A stretch of DNA of 13,590 nt, from contig JAZNZB010000051.1 of the NCBI GenBank assembly GCA_045594705.1, forward strand, positions 1 through 13,590, read 5' to 3'. Shown here one piece after another: positions 1 to 6,247 of this stretch. The translations under genes were made by a program, and so were the position numbers. The stretch comes from SVQP01 sp045594705. Lineage in GTDB: Bacteria > Bacillota > Clostridia > Oscillospirales > CAG-272. The notes under the pieces are model-generated. The model was not told where the DNA came from. It saw only the letters and a program-made list of their open reading frames with translations, and ran no database searches. Each line of letters begins with the position of its first letter. Position 1 is the stretch's first letter.

Positions 1-29
1 AAAACGCCGACGCGTTGCGTCAGCGTTTT
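1..29 (-). terminator. Intrinsic terminator of rnpB
   Basis: Read on the minus strand, a 13-bp stem (positions 1-13 with 17-29, including one G-U wobble) closes a 3-base loop directly downstream of the RNase P RNA 3' end. The minus-strand side ends in GCGTTTT at the window edge, so the rest of the U-tract is not visible. The plus-strand side also ends in a T run, so it could work in both directions. Confidence 0.75.
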
Positions 30-31
30 TT

Positions 32-393
32 GCAGCTTTGCCTGTAAGCCGGGTTCTGTCGAGAACGGCCATCTATCTTTGCTCCTTGTCACCAAGAAGC
101 TCCGAGCATAACGCTCATGCCACCCATCGGGTCCTTGCGGCTGTCGGGCAGACATTCCCCGAACGGTGTTGCTTTGAGTAGGGTTTACAGCAAATCTATG
201 TTACCATAGAAGTGGGTGAGCTCTTACCTCGCCTTTCCATCCTTACCGCTTGCGCGGCGGTTTATTTCTGTTGCACTTTCCCGGCGGTTACCCGCGACTG
301 ACGTTATCAGTTACCCTTGCCCTGTAAAGCCCGGACTTTCCTCACCGTAATACCTTTCGGCAACATACGGCGCGGCCGTTTAGCCAAGCTGCA
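32..393 (-). ncRNA. rnpB: RNase P RNA, bacterial type A
   Basis: This is the catalytic RNA of ribonuclease P, which with the RnpA protein removes 5' leaders from pre-tRNAs in the cytoplasm. Reading the minus strand, the RNA begins GCAGCTTGGCTAAACGG and ends GGCAAAGCTGC, so its two ends pair as helix P1. The conserved blocks of the P4 core are present: GAGGAAAGTCCGGGC near the 5' end and ACAGAACCCGGCTTA near the 3' end. The central GGTAAGAGCTCACCC block is typical of the ancestral type A fold. A stem capped by a GTAA tetraloop lies near plus positions 197-212. The length of about 362 bases is normal. The 5' end is placed 7 bases after a -10 box and the 3' end just before a terminator hairpin, so it appears to be a monocistronic RNA gene. 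Confidence 0.96.
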
Positions 394-399
394 AGTGCG

Positions 400-428
400 A
401 TTATAGCACAAGAAGGGGAAAAAGTCAA
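400..428 (-). promoter_or_regulatory. Sigma-A promoter of rnpB
   Basis: Minus strand: -35 TTGACT (423-428), 17-base spacer, -10 TATAAT (400-405), predicted start near 393. The -35 box contains the TGA stop codon of thiT, so the promoter lies at the very end of that gene and there is no terminator between the two. Confidence 0.9.
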
Positions 429-1096
429 GACTTGACGTCGTATTTCTTGATGTAGGGAATCCAGGCAACGCCCGAGGCACAGATGGCGGTGATCACGATC
501 TCGGGGATCATGTAGGTGCCATTGTAGATGATCGAGTAAACGATGGACAGCACGTGCCCGCTGAAGGTGTCCAGAATGACGCTGCCGATTGCGTAAATGC
601 TCTCCTGGGTAAAGAACCATTCTGCCCACGATGCAAAGAAGAGAAATCCCGAACCAATGTGCACTGCGTAGCGTGCGCCAAGCGCAATGAGCACGCCAAG
701 GATGATGGCGGGCACCTTATGCATCTTGTTTCTCAATACGCCGCCAAAACCCAGCACGGTGTAGGCAACGAAATAGTCAAGCAGCAAAATGCCGATCGCG
801 ACGCCAAAGCCCATGAAGTCCTCGCTTGAGGGCAGGAAATAGGCAAGCAGGGTCGAGCCCTTGCCAAGCATCAGGTCCATGATGATCTGAATGACCGAGT
901 AGGTAAACGCGGAAAACAGTCCCCATTTGGTGCCGTACATGTAGGCGATCAGCACGATGGGCAGCATGCTTGCAATGGTGAAGCTGCCGCCAAAGGGCAG
1001 AGGCGGGATGGGCGAGCTGATCAGTGCGAGAATGACCGCGGTTGCCAGCATGATCGCGCTGACGGTCAAACGTTTGGTTTTTTGTGAGGTATTCAT
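425..1096 (-). CDS. thiT: ThiT, thiamine-binding S component of an ECF transporter
   Basis: Membrane protein of 223 residues that binds thiamine at the outer face and delivers it through a shared ECF module (EcfA, EcfA', EcfT), which is not in this window. It is very hydrophobic with about six membrane segments. Family landmarks are the N-terminal stretch with IASMLPIVLIAYMYG, the central HIGSGFLFFASWAEWFF, and the C-terminal YSIIYNGTYMIPE. The ATG at 1096 is chosen because AGGAGGAGG lies 4-5 bases upstream. An upstream in-frame ATG at 1177 would fall inside the riboswitch and is rejected. The TPP riboswitch in the leader independently supports the substrate, so expression should fall when thiamine pyrophosphate is plentiful. 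The stop codon overlaps the rnpB promoter. The family assignment is from recognition of motifs; I could not align it. Confidence 0.92.
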   Translation of the reverse strand: MNTSQKTKRLTVSAIMLATAVILALISSPIPPLPFGGSFTIASMLPIVLIAYMYGTKWGLFSAFTYSVIQIIMDLMLGKGSTLLAYFLPSSEDFMGFGVAIGILLLDYFVAYTVLGFGGVLRNKMHKVPAIILGVLIALGARYAVHIGSGFLFFASWAEWFFTQESIYAIGSVILDTFSGHVLSIVYSIIYNGTYMIPEIVITAICASGVAWIPYIKKYDVKS

Positions 1097-1116
1097 AAAA
1101 ACCTCCTCCTTAAGAT

Positions 1117-1151
1117 AAAAATCAACCGCACGAAAAATCTCCGTGCGGTTG
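1117..1151 (-). terminator. Riboswitch-controlled intrinsic terminator
   Basis: A perfect 10-bp stem (1123-1132 with 1142-1151, CAACCGCACG type) with a 9-base loop is followed on the minus strand by ATTTTT, between the TPP aptamer and the thiT ribosome binding site. It is the likely OFF structure. A weaker competing stem (1149-1153 with 1163-1167, TTGAG with CTCAA) overlaps the 5' arm of the terminator by three bases and is a candidate antiterminator. Confidence 0.88.
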
Positions 1152-1175
1152 AGGATTCCTATCTCAAGTATGTGC

Positions 1176-1268
1176 AAATCTTCCTACGCCGGTATTATCC
1201 GTATCAGGTTAAGGGTTCGCGCGCCTGCGCATCTCAGCCGTTGGCTCTTGCCTTCAGCACCCCTGATT
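1176..1268 (-). promoter_or_regulatory. TPP riboswitch (THI element) aptamer
   Basis: Minus-strand sequence carries the canonical THI-box blocks in order: GGGGTGCT, then GGCTGAGATG, then AACCTGATACGGATAATACC followed by GGCGTAGGAAGA. AAATC at the 5' end pairs with GATTT at the 3' end to close P1. The P3 arm is short, which is common. It lies between a promoter and a terminator ahead of thiT, so ligand binding most likely promotes termination. Confidence 0.96.
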
Positions 1269-1290
1269 TTTTATGCGGTTGTTCGCATAT

Positions 1291-1319
1291 ATTGTACGCC
1301 AAGGCAAGTGCTTTGTCAA
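1291..1319 (-). promoter_or_regulatory. Sigma-A promoter of the TPP riboswitch-thiT unit
   Basis: Minus strand: -35 TTGACA (1314-1319), 17-base spacer, -10 TACAAT (1291-1296), predicted start near 1284, some 16 bases before the aptamer. It is divergent from the promoter of the next gene. Confidence 0.88.
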
Positions 1320-1358
1320 GCCTTTTTTGAAAATTTGAGAAAATAATAGGCAAACCCC

Positions 1359-1387
1359 TTGCGAAAAGGAATTTTATCTGCTATAAT
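1359..1387 (+). promoter_or_regulatory. Sigma-A promoter of the 1422-2123 lipoprotein gene
   Basis: -35 TTGCGA (1359-1364), 17-base spacer, -10 TATAAT (1382-1387). The predicted start near 1394 gives a leader of about 28 bases. Confidence 0.8.
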
Positions 1388-1421
1388 GATCTCGTATAAA
1401 TATTTGAAAGGAGCTTATCCC

Positions 1422-2123
1422 ATGAAAAGAATAATTGCAATGATTCTGGCGGCTATGATGCTGTGCTGCGTTCTGGTTGCATGCGACAATGGCGGCGATG
1501 AGGCAGGTACCGGCAGACCCTCCAGAGAAACCACGGCTGAACAGACCACAGAGGAAAAGACCACCGAAGAAGAAACCACTCCCGAAGAGACCACCGATGA
1601 CGGCCTTCCGGATCTGACCGACGTTTACGTAGACGTTTGGGATACGGATGATGCCTCTCAGACTGACATGAATATTGCAACCACCTATAAGAAGGGCGTT
1701 GGCGTTGCCATTACCATTCCCGAGGGCGGCTTCCTGTACGAGGCTTCCGTTCCCGCTCCCAGCTACAGTGAGAATACCGGTAGTCTGACCATCAAGATCT
1801 TTACCTGGAACACCGACTATGCAACCACCGTTGCAGCAGAGCCCGTATTTACAGAGCAGTTCGTTGACTTTGCGGACAACAGCGATCTGGTTTGCGAATT
1901 TGAAGAGAATCAGATCCCCGGCGGCAGATATCTGATTTTGGTTTGCGACGGCGTTGACGAAGCCGGTTCGGGCGTAGGCGTTTGGGCCGGTAAGCCTTTC
2001 AAGAGCACGACCATGCCCGAGGAATACGTCAAGTACGAGATCGAGTCCTGGATCAACGGCAAGGCAAACAAGAAGTTGATCGCGAAATTCTCGCTGACCA
2101 TCACCGAGCTTGAAGAGGAATAA
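1422..2123 (+). CDS. Secreted lipoprotein, unknown function
   Basis: Predicted 233-residue surface lipoprotein. The N-terminus has two positive residues, a hydrophobic stretch and a lipobox ending LVAC with the lipidated Cys at residue 21. Residues about 35-60 are a low-complexity Thr/Glu linker (TTEEK, TTEEE, TTPEE), likely a flexible wall-spanning spacer. The rest (about 65-233) looks beta-rich and contains motifs such as GVAITIPEGGFLYE and GGRYLILVCDGVDEAGSGVGVW. I do not recognise the domain. The start at 1422 is chosen because GAAAGGAG ends 8 bases upstream and because it gives a clean signal peptide; the longer in-frame start at 1359 would overlap the promoter. It is monocistronic, with its own promoter and a strong terminator. 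An extracellular binding role is possible, but nothing here shows a ligand. Confidence 0.85.
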   Translation: MKRIIAMILAAMMLCCVLVACDNGGDEAGTGRPSRETTAEQTTEEKTTEEETTPEETTDDGLPDLTDVYVDVWDTDDASQTDMNIATTYKKGVGVAITIPEGGFLYEASVPAPSYSENTGSLTIKIFTWNTDYATTVAAEPVFTEQFVDFADNSDLVCEFEENQIPGGRYLILVCDGVDEAGSGVGVWAGKPFKSTTMPEEYVKYEIESWINGKANKKLIAKFSLTITELEEE

Positions 2124-2141
2124 TACCATATTATACAAACG

Positions 2142-2175
2142 GACAGGGCGCACGTGCGCCCTGTCTTATGTTTTT
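2142..2175 (+). terminator. Intrinsic terminator
   Basis: A perfect 24-base palindrome (2142-2165, arms GACAGGGCGCAC and its complement) folds to a 10-bp stem with a 4-base loop and is followed by TTATGTTTTT. It ends the lipoprotein unit and insulates pgk. Confidence 0.9.
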
Positions 2176-2205
2176 GCCGATTTTTGATTTTTTGTGCAAA
2201 TTCTC

Positions 2206-2234
2206 TTGCAAATGCGGACAAAATGTGTTATAGT
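2206..2234 (+). promoter_or_regulatory. Sigma-A promoter of pgk-tpiA
   Basis: -35 TTGCAA (2206-2211), 17-base spacer, -10 TATAGT (2229-2234), predicted start near 2241. The leader of about 35 bases carries the GAAAGGTGG ribosome binding site. Confidence 0.8.
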
Positions 2235-2275
2235 ATTAGGTGGAAAAAATTATTTGTGAAAGGTGGAATACATCC

Positions 2276-3592
2276 ATGACTTACAACAAGAAGAATATTG
2301 AAGACATCAACGTTGCCGGTAAGAAGTGCCTGGTTCGTTGCGACTTCAACGTACCCGTCAAGGACGGTGTCATCACCTCCGAGAAGAGAATCGTAGAAGC
2401 ACTGCCCACCATCAAGTACCTCAAGGAGCAGGGCGCTATGGTCATCCTTTGCTCTCACATGGGCAAGCCCCACAACGTGTTTGACAAGGAGCTCAAGCTG
2501 GACAAGAAGGAGATCGCCAAGATCGAAAAGCTGCCCGAGGCTGAAAGAGAAGCTGCTACCGCTGCTGCTCTTGAAAAGGCAAAGGGTGACGTTAAGAAGT
2601 TCTCCCTCAAGGTTGTTGCTGATAAGCTCAACGAGCTGCTTGGCGGCGGTGTCGTATTCGCAGAGGATACCGTTGGCCCCGATGCACAGGCTAAGGTTGC
2701 CGCTATGAAGCCCGGCGATATCGTTCTGCTGCAGAACACCCGCTTCACCAAGAAGGAAGAAAAGAACGATCCCGAATTCGCAAAGCAGCTTGCAAGCTTT
2801 GCTGAAATTTTCGTAAACGATGCATTCGGTACCGCTCACCGTGCACATGCGTCCACCGCAGGTGTTGCTCAGCATGCAGGTCTGCCTGCAGTTTGCGGCT
2901 ACCTGATCCAGAAGGAAATCTCTGTCATGGGTAAGGCTCTGGCTAACCCCGAGCGTCCCTTCGTTGCAATCCTTGGCGGCGCTAAGGTTTCCGATAAGCT
3001 CAACGTTATCAACAACCTCCTTGGCAAGGTTGACACCCTGATCATCGGCGGCGGTATGGCTTACACCTTCCAGGCTGCTAAGGGCTATGGCGTTGGTAAG
3101 TCTCTGCTTGATGAGAGCAAGATCGACTACTGCCGCGATATGATGGCTAAGGCCGAGGCAAACGGCGTTAAGCTGCTGCTGCCCATCGACGTGACCACCA
3201 TCGCTGAATTCCCCAACCCCATCGACGCTCCCGTTGACGTGGAAATCTACGACGCTGACAAGATCCCCGCAGAGAGAGAAGGCGTTGATATCGGTCCCAA
3301 GACCATGGCTCTGTACGCAGAGGCTGTTAAGAACGCAAAGACTGTTGTTTGGAACGGTCCTATGGGCGTGTTTGAGAACCCCACCCTTGCTAAGGGTACC
3401 ATTGCAGTAGCAGAGGCTCTGGCTGCTTCCGAGGCAACCACCATCGTAGGCGGCGGCGACAGCGCAGCAGCTTGCGAGCAGCTCGGCTATGCTGACAAGA
3501 TCACCCACATCTCCACCGGCGGCGGTGCATCCCTCGAGTTCCTGGAAGGCCTGGAGCTGCCCGGTATCGCTTGCCTTGGCGACAAGGAATAA
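2276..3592 (+). CDS. pgk: Phosphoglycerate kinase
   Basis: Cytoplasmic glycolytic enzyme that transfers the phosphate of 1,3-bisphosphoglycerate to ADP, giving ATP and 3-phosphoglycerate. Motifs in order: VRCDFNVP (Arg21, Asp23, Asn25 of the substrate site), LCSHMGKP (about 58-65), VLLQNTRF, NDAFGTAHRAHAST, GGAKVSDKLNVI, GGGMAYTF, VVWNGPMGVFE, GGGDSAAA and STGGGASLEFLEG. Both Rossmann-like lobes are complete. At 438 residues it is longer than the usual 390-415, because residues about 66-105 form a charged Lys/Glu/Ala-rich insertion between SHMGKP and FSLK. The start at 2276 has GAAAGGTGG 9 bases upstream; an in-frame GTG at 2240 lies at the predicted transcription start and is unlikely. tpiA follows after 21 bases, so the two are co-transcribed. 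No gap gene is in the window. Confidence 0.97.
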   Translation: MTYNKKNIEDINVAGKKCLVRCDFNVPVKDGVITSEKRIVEALPTIKYLKEQGAMVILCSHMGKPHNVFDKELKLDKKEIAKIEKLPEAEREAATAAALEKAKGDVKKFSLKVVADKLNELLGGGVVFAEDTVGPDAQAKVAAMKPGDIVLLQNTRFTKKEEKNDPEFAKQLASFAEIFVNDAFGTAHRAHASTAGVAQHAGLPAVCGYLIQKEISVMGKALANPERPFVAILGGAKVSDKLNVINNLLGKVDTLIIGGGMAYTFQAAKGYGVGKSLLDESKIDYCRDMMAKAEANGVKLLLPIDVTTIAEFPNPIDAPVDVEIYDADKIPAEREGVDIGPKTMALYAEAVKNAKTVVWNGPMGVFENPTLAKGTIAVAEALAASEATTIVGGGDSAAACEQLGYADKITHISTGGGASLEFLEGLELPGIACLGDKE

Positions 3593-3613
3593 TGTTTCGG
3601 GAGGACAGACAAA

Positions 3614-4375
3614 ATGGCTAACAGAAGAACCGTGATTGCGGGCAACTGGAAGATGAACTTCACTCCCGCACAGGCAACTGCTTTTATTGAAGAGATTAAG
3701 CCCATGGTGGCCGGTAAGGATAACTGCGATATCATTTTCTGCGCTCCTTACGTTACCATCGATGCAGCTATGAAGGCTGCAGCAGGCTCCAACATCAAGA
3801 TCGGTGCCCAGAACGTACACTTTGCAAAGAGCGGCGCATACACCGGTGAGGTTTCCGCTGAGATGCTGACCGCGATCGGCGTTGAGTACGTCATCATCGG
3901 CCACTCCGAGAGAAGACAGTACTTCGGTGAGACCGACGCTACCGTCAACGCACGCACCAAGGCAGCCCTTGAGGCAGGCATGAAGGTTATCCTTTGCCTG
4001 GGCGAGGTCAAGGAGGAGAGACTCTCCGGCATTACCCGTGAGGTTGTTTCCATGCAGACCAAGCTGGACCTTGAAGGCGTTACTGCTGAGCAGATGGCAA
4101 ACGTCATCATCGCTTACGAGCCCGTTTGGGCAATCGGTACCGGTCTGACCGCTACCCCCGAGCAGGCTGATGAGACCTGCGGCCAGATCCGCGAGGCTCT
4201 TGCAGAGATCTACGGTGCAGAGGTTGCAGAGGCTACCACCATTCAGTACGGTGGCTCCATGAACGATAAGAACGCAGCAGAGCTGCTTGCAAAGCAGCAC
4301 GTTGACGGCGGTCTGATCGGCGGCGCATCTCTGGTTGCTGCTAAGTTCACCGCAATCGTGGACGCAGCACAGTAA
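3614..4375 (+). CDS. tpiA: Triosephosphate isomerase
   Basis: Cytoplasmic TIM-barrel enzyme that interconverts dihydroxyacetone phosphate and glyceraldehyde 3-phosphate. It has 253 residues, the usual length. Catalytic residues are all visible: Lys13 in GNWKMN, His97 in IIGHSERR and Glu169 in AYEPVWAIGTG, whose neighbouring GTGLTAT forms the flexible loop 6. The phosphate-binding QYGGSM and GGLIGGASL segments are at the C-terminal end. YGGSM replaces the more common YGGSV. The ATG at 3614 follows GGGAGGA at normal spacing, 21 bases after the pgk stop. There is no classical terminator right after the stop; the mosaic repeat begins 13 bases downstream and probably supplies termination. Confidence 0.97.
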   Translation: MANRRTVIAGNWKMNFTPAQATAFIEEIKPMVAGKDNCDIIFCAPYVTIDAAMKAAAGSNIKIGAQNVHFAKSGAYTGEVSAEMLTAIGVEYVIIGHSERRQYFGETDATVNARTKAALEAGMKVILCLGEVKEERLSGITREVVSMQTKLDLEGVTAEQMANVIIAYEPVWAIGTGLTATPEQADETCGQIREALAEIYGAEVAEATTIQYGGSMNDKNAAELLAKQHVDGGLIGGASLVAAKFTAIVDAAQ

Positions 4376-4388
4376 ACAAGTAAAAGAA

Positions 4389-4701
4389 AACGACCCTGCC
4401 ACGGGGAGATACTCCAAGCGGAGTATCTCCCCGGTTCTATTCGCCTCCCGGCGAGTGATATTGCCTTTGGCAGTGTTATTCGCCTTGGGCGAGTGGTATT
4501 TGCTTCGCAAGTTATCAGGGCGAATAGAATATCACTGTGAGGCGAAGCCGAACAATATCACTACACGGCGGAGCCGTATAATATCACTCCGACGCAGTCG
4601 GACTATCACTCATATAGCAAAAAGAGAGAGCTTTGCGAAATGTCTTTTCGCATGACTCTCTCTTTTCTCCGCTAATTTGTCAACCCCTCGGCAGGGTCGT
4701 T
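4389..4701 (+). repeat. Mosaic hairpin repeat, copy 1 (full length)
   Basis: Structured element of about 313 bases filling the tpiA-4714 gap. In order: outer arm AACGACCCTGCC (4389-4400); a 14-bp hairpin with GGGGAGATACTCC arms (4402-4433); closing arm TTCTATTCGCC (4435-4445), whose complement is at 4519-4529; inside it four short hairpins separated by GTGATATT, GTGTTATT and GTGGTATT; then on the right three short hairpins each followed by AATATCACT or ACTATCACT (starts 4528, 4554, 4580, 4602); a conserved terminator-like hairpin (4620-4666); and outer arm GGCAGGGTCGTT (4690-4701), the exact complement of the first. The unit words on the two halves are complementary to each other. A second copy starts at 13317. 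No transposase gene or obvious target duplication is seen, and I do not recognise a named family. Translated, it yields only spurious reading frames. Confidence 0.93.
4620..4666 (+). terminator. Terminator-like hairpin inside repeat copy 1
   Basis: The outer stem AAAAGAGAGAG (4620-4630) pairs with CTCTCTCTTTT (4656-4666); the inner stem TGCGAAA pairs with TTTTCGCA around a 4-base loop. Both flanks are A/T-rich, so it could stop tpiA transcription and also, on the minus strand, transcription from the solute-binding operon. It is almost identical in copy 2. Confidence 0.65.
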
Positions 4702-4713
4702 ATTTTTGTGTTT

Positions 4714-6204
4714 TTACTCGTCAAGGAAGGCTTCTTCGCATTGCTTGATCAGCTTGTCGACCTTTTTTTGACAGCTCTTCTGCGTCTTTGCCAGCTTGGA
4801 TGCTACGCTGTAGGATTTGCTTGCGATGGTGCCGTAAATGACACTCTGAATGGGCGTGCCGATGGCGTAGTCGTATGCAAGCTCGAACACGTTACGGAAG
4901 TTGTCGTGAATGATATCGATCATGGCGCCTGCCTGCGGGTCGTCGGTGTACTTGACCTTGAGCGCAGTCTCGTAGTACTGCGGCATGACCGTCTTGGCGG
5001 TTTCGCGGTTGAGCACCTCAAGCACGGTGCTGATGTATTCCATATCGTTGATAGCGGTGGTCAGAATGACGCCAACCTCGGTGGTATCGTGCGAGGAGGT
5101 ATTGTACTGCTTGTCGGCAGCAAACAGCATGGGGTAGGGGATAATGCCTGCATCATGCTCCATATGGCGCATATTTTCCAGTGAGCCGAGTCTTTGGTAA
5201 CCAACGATTATGGCCTGGTCATTGATAAATGCGTTGAGCACGTCGCCCTCGTTGAAGACTCTGGTTCCGTCGCTGTACATCAGATGATAAATGCTTTCGG
5301 TCAAAGCATAGGTGCGTTCGTTGTTGATGGTGATCAAGGGATAGCCGTTTTCGTCACGTGTCATGTAATTGGTGCCGCCCGATGCGATCAGCGGGATCGA
5401 GCTGCCCCACATATCACTGATGACGTAGCCATAACGGTCTTCGTCGTCCTTTTGTGCGTTACCGTTGAGATCCACGTAGTTGTCTGAAATGATCTCCAGC
5501 ATTTTGGCGTGCGTCCATTCATAGTTAAGCACGATCTCGTAAAGCTCGTCGGGAGAGCCGTACTTATCTTCATAAAGATCCTTGTTGTAAAGCAGACAGT
5601 GGCCACTGCGGATCACGTCTGCAAAGTAGTCGCCTGCCAAAAGGAACTGATAGCCCTCGATAAAGCTGACGTTGGTCATGTAGTCGGAGTACCAGTACTT
5701 CTGATCAAAGTCGAACTTGTAGTCATCGTCCAGCGTATTGACAAAATAGCCGTTGACACTAAGCCCTGCCAAGGGATAGAGGTCGTTGATGATCAGATCA
5801 AATTCGTCCGTGCCGGAGTTGACAAACTTTTTGATGTCGTCTGCCACAGCGGTATAAACAAGGTCGGAGTGTTCGTATTGCAAGTTAATGCCAAGCAATT
5901 CCTCGGTTTCAAGATTTCTGTTGTAAACCGCGGAAGCAACAATGTCGGAGGAGTCGGCTTCCTCGCCTTCGCCCTCGATCATGAAGTTGGAGTTGCCCAT
6001 ACCTGTGGACGCTGCGTTAACACTGGTGTAGATCCAGAATTCCTCTCCGCCGTAGTCGAGCTCGGCAAAGGGATCGTATTCGGATTCGTCCTCTTGATTT
6101 GCAGAGCTGTCGTTCGAATTATCGTTGCCGGTCTCCGCACATGCAAACAGGCAGGGGAGAAGCAAAAGGAGCGCGAGAAGCATTGCAAGTAAACGAGTTC
6201 GCAT
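4714..6204 (-). CDS. ABC-type extracellular solute-binding lipoprotein, probably for carbohydrate
   Basis: 496-residue lipoprotein of the extracellular solute-binding family 1 type, which captures a sugar or oligosaccharide outside the cell for an ABC importer. The signal peptide ends in lipobox LFAC with Cys22, followed by an Asn/Ser/Asp-rich linker. The body has typical two-lobe features: FWIYTSVN near the first strand, DEFDLIINDLYPLAGLSVNG, then DEDRYGYVISDMWGSSIPLIASGG in the middle, and a helical tail rich in Lys. Residues 245-256 (DLNGNAQKDDED) match a calcium-binding EF-hand or dockerin-like loop, seen in some of these proteins. The ATG at 6204 has AGGAGA 6 bases upstream. It is the second gene of an operon, 43 bases after the 6248-7234 gene. 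No permease or ATPase is nearby, so its partner is unknown and the ligand is inferred only from family. Confidence 0.8.
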   Translation of the reverse strand: MRTRLLAMLLALLLLLPCLFACAETGNDNSNDSSANQEDESEYDPFAELDYGGEEFWIYTSVNAASTGMGNSNFMIEGEGEEADSSDIVASAVYNRNLETEELLGINLQYEHSDLVYTAVADDIKKFVNSGTDEFDLIINDLYPLAGLSVNGYFVNTLDDDYKFDFDQKYWYSDYMTNVSFIEGYQFLLAGDYFADVIRSGHCLLYNKDLYEDKYGSPDELYEIVLNYEWTHAKMLEIISDNYVDLNGNAQKDDEDRYGYVISDMWGSSIPLIASGGTNYMTRDENGYPLITINNERTYALTESIYHLMYSDGTRVFNEGDVLNAFINDQAIIVGYQRLGSLENMRHMEHDAGIIPYPMLFAADKQYNTSSHDTTEVGVILTTAINDMEYISTVLEVLNRETAKTVMPQYYETALKVKYTDDPQAGAMIDIIHDNFRNVFELAYDYAIGTPIQSVIYGTIASKSYSVASKLAKTQKSCQKKVDKLIKQCEEAFLDE

Positions 6205-6247
6205 GATTATTCTCCTGTCCTTTGAAATCTGTGAAGATATGTAGTGA

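Noticed and set aside
1097..1177. N-terminal extension of ThiT from the ATG at 1177
   Set aside because: It would begin in the 3' end of the riboswitch and cross the terminator hairpin; the ATG at 1096 has an excellent ribosome binding site.
2228..4510. A 760-residue open frame antisense to pgk and tpiA
   Set aside because: It mirrors two strongly codon-biased genes with all catalytic motifs on the plus strand, has a Cys/Leu/Asn/Ser-rich composition with no recognisable domain, and starts inside the repeat. It is open only because of sense-strand codon choice.
4435..4610. Possible CRISPR array
   Set aside because: The constant words are only 8-9 bases, the intervening 10-17 bases are self-complementary hairpins, and the array inverts in the middle; there are no cas genes.
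4335..4655. Short open frames across the repeats (also 13214-13462) that share a Leu/Ala/Trp-rich peptide
   Set aside because: The shared peptide comes from translation of the repeated hairpin DNA. The frames start inside other genes and have no ribosome binding site, so conservation reflects the repeat and not a protein.
5411..5418. ATATCACT word inside the solute-binding protein gene
   Set aside because: Single occurrence within coding sequence, with no adjacent hairpins; chance match to the repeat spacer.
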